NCBI RefSeq assembly: GCF_031453675.1
Contig: NZ_JAVIZX010000001.1
Location: 4,238,001-4,302,000, forward strand
From: Paracidovorax wautersii
GTDB taxonomy: Bacteria > Pseudomonadota > Gammaproteobacteria > Burkholderiales > Burkholderiaceae_C
Direction of reading: 5' to 3'
Length of the DNA stretch: 64,000 nt
A program made the position numbers and the translations under genes. A model generated the notes under the pieces. That model did not search any database and was not told the origin of the DNA. It was given only the letters and a program-made list of their open reading frames with translations. This document shows, piece after piece, positions 62,239-64,000 of the stretch (position 1 is its first letter; every line of letters begins with the position of its first letter).

Positions 62239-62240
62239 TT
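62201..62240 (+). terminator. Plus-strand intrinsic terminator between arc and ant
   Basis: GCCTCGGTTG-TTCCAC-CAACCGGGGC (62204-62229) makes a 10-bp stem with one G-U pair, followed by TTTTTCTTTTT. It has no T run on the minus strand, so it acts only on plus-strand transcripts, of which no protein gene is available. Confidence 0.75.
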
Positions 62241-62410
62241 CAGGCGGCTTCCGCATGCCGCGCCTCCTGGGACTCCTTGGCCTGCGCCAGGAACTTGTTG
62301 ACCAGCCAATTCATGGAGCGGTCTTGCTCCTTGGCCTGGGCCTTAATCCATTCATGCACCTGGGTTTGCAGCCTGACCTTCAGCTGCTCGCCCGCTTGAG
62401 TTGATTTCAT
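62240..62410 (-). CDS. Arc-like ribbon-helix-helix repressor
   Basis: A 56-residue DNA-binding protein: MKSTQAGEQLKVRLQTQVHE, then WIKAQAKEQDRSMNWLVNKF and a short tail. This is the Arc/MetJ-type fold: a beta strand (QLKVRLQ), a first helix (VHEWIKAQAKEQ), the RSMN turn and a second helix. P22 Arc has the same length and the same GRSVNSE-type turn. The start has AAGGA four bases upstream. It is first in the run before ant and divergent from the second RHH gene, as arc is in P22. It would repress the arc-ant promoter. Confidence 0.75.
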   Translation of the reverse strand: MKSTQAGEQLKVRLQTQVHEWIKAQAKEQDRSMNWLVNKFLAQAKESQEARHAEAA

Positions 62411-62425
62411 GGCTTCCTTTCATGA

Positions 62426-62490
62426 ACCTAAATGGTCCACGCCACCAATGTACCTTTTAGGTCCATTGTCGTCAACACCTATTTGGTCCA
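62426..62490. promoter_or_regulatory. Three-operator array between the divergent RHH genes
   Basis: Three copies of ACCTNNNNGGTCCA occur at 62426-62439 (ACCTAAATGGTCCA), 62452-62465 (ACCTTTTAGGTCCA) and 62477-62490 (ACCTATTTGGTCCA), spaced 26 and 25 bp. The first two extend into an imperfect palindrome TGNACC-N5-GGTCCA. They are the only such repeats in the interval and lie across both promoters. They should be the binding sites of the Arc- or Mnt-like protein. Confidence 0.65.
62447..62475 (-). promoter_or_regulatory. Promoter of the arc-ant run
   Basis: On the minus strand TTGACG (62475-62470), 17 bases, and TACATT (62452-62447) form a good sigma70-type promoter. Operator copy 2 (62452-62465) fills its spacer and reaches the -10 element, and copy 1 covers the start of transcription. 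The arc-like start is at 62410. Confidence 0.6.
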
Positions 62491-62503
62491 TCATCCGCAC
62501 CCG

Positions 62504-62962
62504 ATGAAGCAGACCGACCCGCAGTACAAGCTCCGAATCCCCCCCGATCTGAAAGAGCAGATCGAGATTGCCGCCAAGGCATCGGGGCGCTCCATGAACG
62601 CCGAAATAGTTGCTCGGCTGCTCTCAACCTTTACGGCAGAACGCGCATTCGTAAGTACGCAGGAGCCGTGGGAGGTGGCTGCAGCGAAAGCCAGGAGCGC
62701 CCTGGATCCCCTCGAAGACCAATTCCAGCGGGCACGCGCTGAGTTGGAAGCTGCAAGCCCAAACGCCATGGCGAAGCGCATGATTGAAGAAATGCGCGCG
62801 CAAGAGCAGGCCGACCTCAAAAAGCTAATCGCAGACGCAATGGGTCCAACCATTGAAGACCAGATCCATAGAGCCATGGAAGACCAGCGCAAGTGGCTGG
62901 AAGAAATGGCGAACGTCGGCATCGTCAATCGCGCCATGAAAAGCAAGCCGGCGAAGAAGTAG
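62504..62962 (+). CDS. Mnt-like ribbon-helix-helix repressor
   Basis: A 152-residue DNA-binding protein. The N-terminal RHH domain (DPQYKLRIPPDLKEQIEIAA, KASGRSMNAEIVARLLSTF) closely resembles P22 Mnt and Arc in its RIP/RMP strand and GRSMN turn. A long C-terminal helical part (PLEDQFQRARAELEAASP, RMIEEMRAQEQADLKKLIAD, IHRAMEDQRKWLEEMANVGI) suggests a coiled-coil oligomer, as Mnt forms a tetramer through its C terminus. There is no ribosome-binding site, so leaderless or weak translation is possible. It is divergent from the arc-like gene, with the operators between. It should keep the antirepressor silent in the lysogen. Confidence 0.8.
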   Translation: MKQTDPQYKLRIPPDLKEQIEIAAKASGRSMNAEIVARLLSTFTAERAFVSTQEPWEVAAAKARSALDPLEDQFQRARAELEAASPNAMAKRMIEEMRAQEQADLKKLIADAMGPTIEDQIHRAMEDQRKWLEEMANVGIVNRAMKSKPAKK

Positions 62963-63001
62963 CCCTCGACAATCCAAAACTCAGCCAACCTAGGAGCCGC
63001 A

Positions 63002-63244
63002 ATGAGCCAAGCCTTCTTGTCGCAATCCATCGCCGTCATAGATAGCGCCGGCCAGCACCGTTCTGTCGAGGTCTGGACAACCCCGATTCAACACAAAGCG
63101 CTGCCGAGCAGCGTCAAGATCATCAACGGCACGGACGAATTCTTCGTGGATGGCCAGTCAGTGAACAAGCTCAAGGACGGCACTTACCAGGTCGTTCAGA
63201 CCGATGAAATCCTTACTCCGCTGCCTGAGCAAGGTGACGACTGA
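63002..63244 (+). CDS. Small hypothetical phage protein
   Basis: An 80-residue protein with a good start signal (TAGGAGCC before 63002). The text IAVIDSAGQHRSVEVWTTPI, KIINGTDEFFVDGQSVNKLK and TYQVVQTDEILTPL suggests a small beta-rich domain. No family is recognised. It follows the Mnt-like gene by 39 bp and is closed by a terminator, so it is probably on the same transcript and could be a lysogenic accessory gene. Confidence 0.6.
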   Translation: MSQAFLSQSIAVIDSAGQHRSVEVWTTPIQHKALPSSVKIINGTDEFFVDGQSVNKLKDGTYQVVQTDEILTPLPEQGDD

Positions 63245-63270
63245 GCTCCCCCGCCTTGCCTCCAAACAGC

Positions 63271-63294
63271 AAAGCCCTCTTAGGAGGGCTTTTT
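63271..63294 (+). terminator. Intrinsic terminator after the 80-residue gene
   Basis: AAAGCCCTC-TTAG-GAGGGCTTT with following T closes the Mnt-like transcript. The next gene begins 77 bp later. Confidence 0.85.
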
Positions 63295-63370
63295 CACGTT
63301 CAAGTGCCGCTGTAAGTTTCGCGAAGGTGGATGATGTATGGTTACATCTACACACAATCGGAGCATGTGA

Positions 63371-64000
63371 ATGAAATGTCAGCACTGCGACATCGCCTTT
63401 AGTCCCAAAACTGCTGACGCTTACTTTGACGCAAGCGGAGCGCTGAGTCTTCCAACAGATGGGGTGTGGATGGTGCGTCTTTCCGTTTGCCCAGAATGTC
63501 ACAAACCGACTATCCATCTACACACCCGCACTGGGCACCTTCCTCTGTTCATGACCGACGGAATCTGCGTGTATCCAAACGGCCAAACTTCCCGAACTGC
63601 CGAGAAAGAAGTACCCGCTGAAGTTGCCAAGGATTTCAACGAAGCCGCAGCCGTTTTCCCAATAAGTGCGCAAGCTTCAGCCGCTCTAAGCCGCCGATGC
63701 CTTCAGCACGTTCTTGAACACGCAGGTTTCAGCCACAAGGATCTCAGCAAAGCGATTGAGGCGGCAATAGCGTCCGGCATCCCTTCGTATCTCGCTGAGG
63801 GTTTAGACGCAATCCGGAACATCGGGAATTTCGCCGCTCATCCAACGAAAGATAAAAACACTGGAGAAATCGTGCCAGTTGAGCCCGCTGAAGCGGAATG
63901 GAATCTTGACGTGCTTGAACTTTTGTTTGACTTCTACTTCATCCAACCAGCGGTCGCACTCAGTCGCACTGAGGCGCTAAATGCAAAGCTCGAGGCTGCC
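63371..64000 (+). CDS. Zinc-ribbon protein with DUF4145 domain (3' end outside window)
   Basis: The frame is open from ATG 63371 to the end of the window, giving 210 codons. The N terminus has two cysteine pairs, CQHC at 3-6 and CPEC near 41-44, which make a zinc ribbon. Residues of about 88-190 form a DUF4145 domain: AAVFPISAQASAALSRRCLQ, KDLSKAIEAAIASGIPSYL, IRNIGNFAAHPTKDKNTGEI, LLFDFYFIQPA. DUF4145 is found with restriction and other defence proteins and in phage accessory genes. Codon use is less GC-rich than the host genes. It probably has its own promoter after the terminator at 63271. Its job is unknown. Confidence 0.75.
   Translation, partial: MKCQHCDIAFSPKTADAYFDASGALSLPTDGVWMVRLSVCPECHKPTIHLHTRTGHLPLFMTDGICVYPNGQTSRTAEKEVPAEVAKDFNEAAAVFPISAQASAALSRRCLQHVLEHAGFSHKDLSKAIEAAIASGIPSYLAEGLDAIRNIGNFAAHPTKDKNTGEIVPVEPAEAEWNLDVLELLFDFYFIQPAVALSRTEALNAKLEAA

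Noticed and set aside
62256-62309. Start of the antirepressor frame at 62256
   Set aside because: It lies inside the Arc-like gene, has no ribosome-binding site, and the AAGGA-ATG at 62166 is clearly better.
62432-62503. Start of the Mnt-like gene at ATG 62432
   Set aside because: It would put operators 2 and 3 and most of the promoter region inside the coding region and add 24 residues without similarity to the RHH fold.
48774-64000. CRISPR array or anti-CRISPR signal
   Set aside because: No regularly spaced repeats with unique spacers; the phased TTGGCGCA repeats are only 11-12 bp apart and have no spacer content.

Overview
The window is high-GC betaproteobacterial chromosome, most like Comamonadaceae and specifically the Acidovorax group. 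The evidence is the protein set (FlhDC, HemC-HemD-HemX-HemY, PpsA with divergent PpsR, a Bug-type binding protein), the strong G/C preference at third codon positions, and about eight copies of a short intergenic repeat with a T/A-rich core (AGCTAT...ATAGC) of a type I associate with this family. Positions 1-48773 are host chromosome. About 48774-64000 is one end of a prophage lying next to a tRNA-Leu(CAA) gene; its other end is outside the window.

Host part, left to right. A partial LysR gene is followed by an EnvZ/OmpR-type sensor and regulator pair, with four TTCAT-like repeats spaced exactly 11 bp before a secreted SgcJ/EcaC-like gene. Next is an iron-linked redox operon on the minus strand (PepSY protein, DUF2271, DUF4198, ApbE, flavoreductase) behind a Fur-box-like site; the DUF2271 protein carries an ApbE flavinylation motif. 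Then come a CoA-transferase / HMG-CoA-lyase-like / Bug catabolic operon with a divergent LysR gene, an HxlR regulator, an FKBP isomerase, a frameshifted TauE/SafE permease, a two-gene Na+/solute symporter, ppsA with divergent ppsR, and a second LysR gene. A Fur-box-associated pair of small genes, ahpF, ahpC and bfr follow, then flhDC, a FlgO-like protein with a lipoprotein, an AI-2E-family permease, a YccS/FUSC protein, ppc, hemCDXY, a VOC protein, valS, galU, tusA, a NUDIX hydrolase and cysM.

Prophage part. From the tRNA inwards there is an attachment-like region (a tRNA 3'-end fragment and phased TTGGCGCA repeats), then a DUF7448 gene on the plus strand. A minus-strand late block follows: tape measure, tail protein, two fibre genes, a small tail-associated gene, a membrane coiled-coil gene, and a GH19 endolysin fused to a holin. 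Upstream of the tape measure gene, behind tandem terminators, sits a regulatory island: a 56-residue Arc-like repressor gene, a P22AR_N antirepressor gene and two small genes on the minus strand, with a divergent Mnt-like ribbon-helix-helix gene on the plus strand.

The most interesting signal is that this island reproduces the layout of the phage P22 immI region. The divergent repressor interval (62411-62503) has three 14-bp operator-like direct repeats and a well-spaced promoter for arc-ant. On the opposite strand, just after arc, a TTGTGC-17-TAGAAT promoter and an intrinsic terminator would produce an antisense RNA of about 70 nt covering the ribosome-binding site of the antirepressor reading frame, as sar RNA does in P22. 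The last plus-strand genes (an 80-residue protein and a truncated zinc-ribbon/DUF4145 protein) look like accessory cargo.
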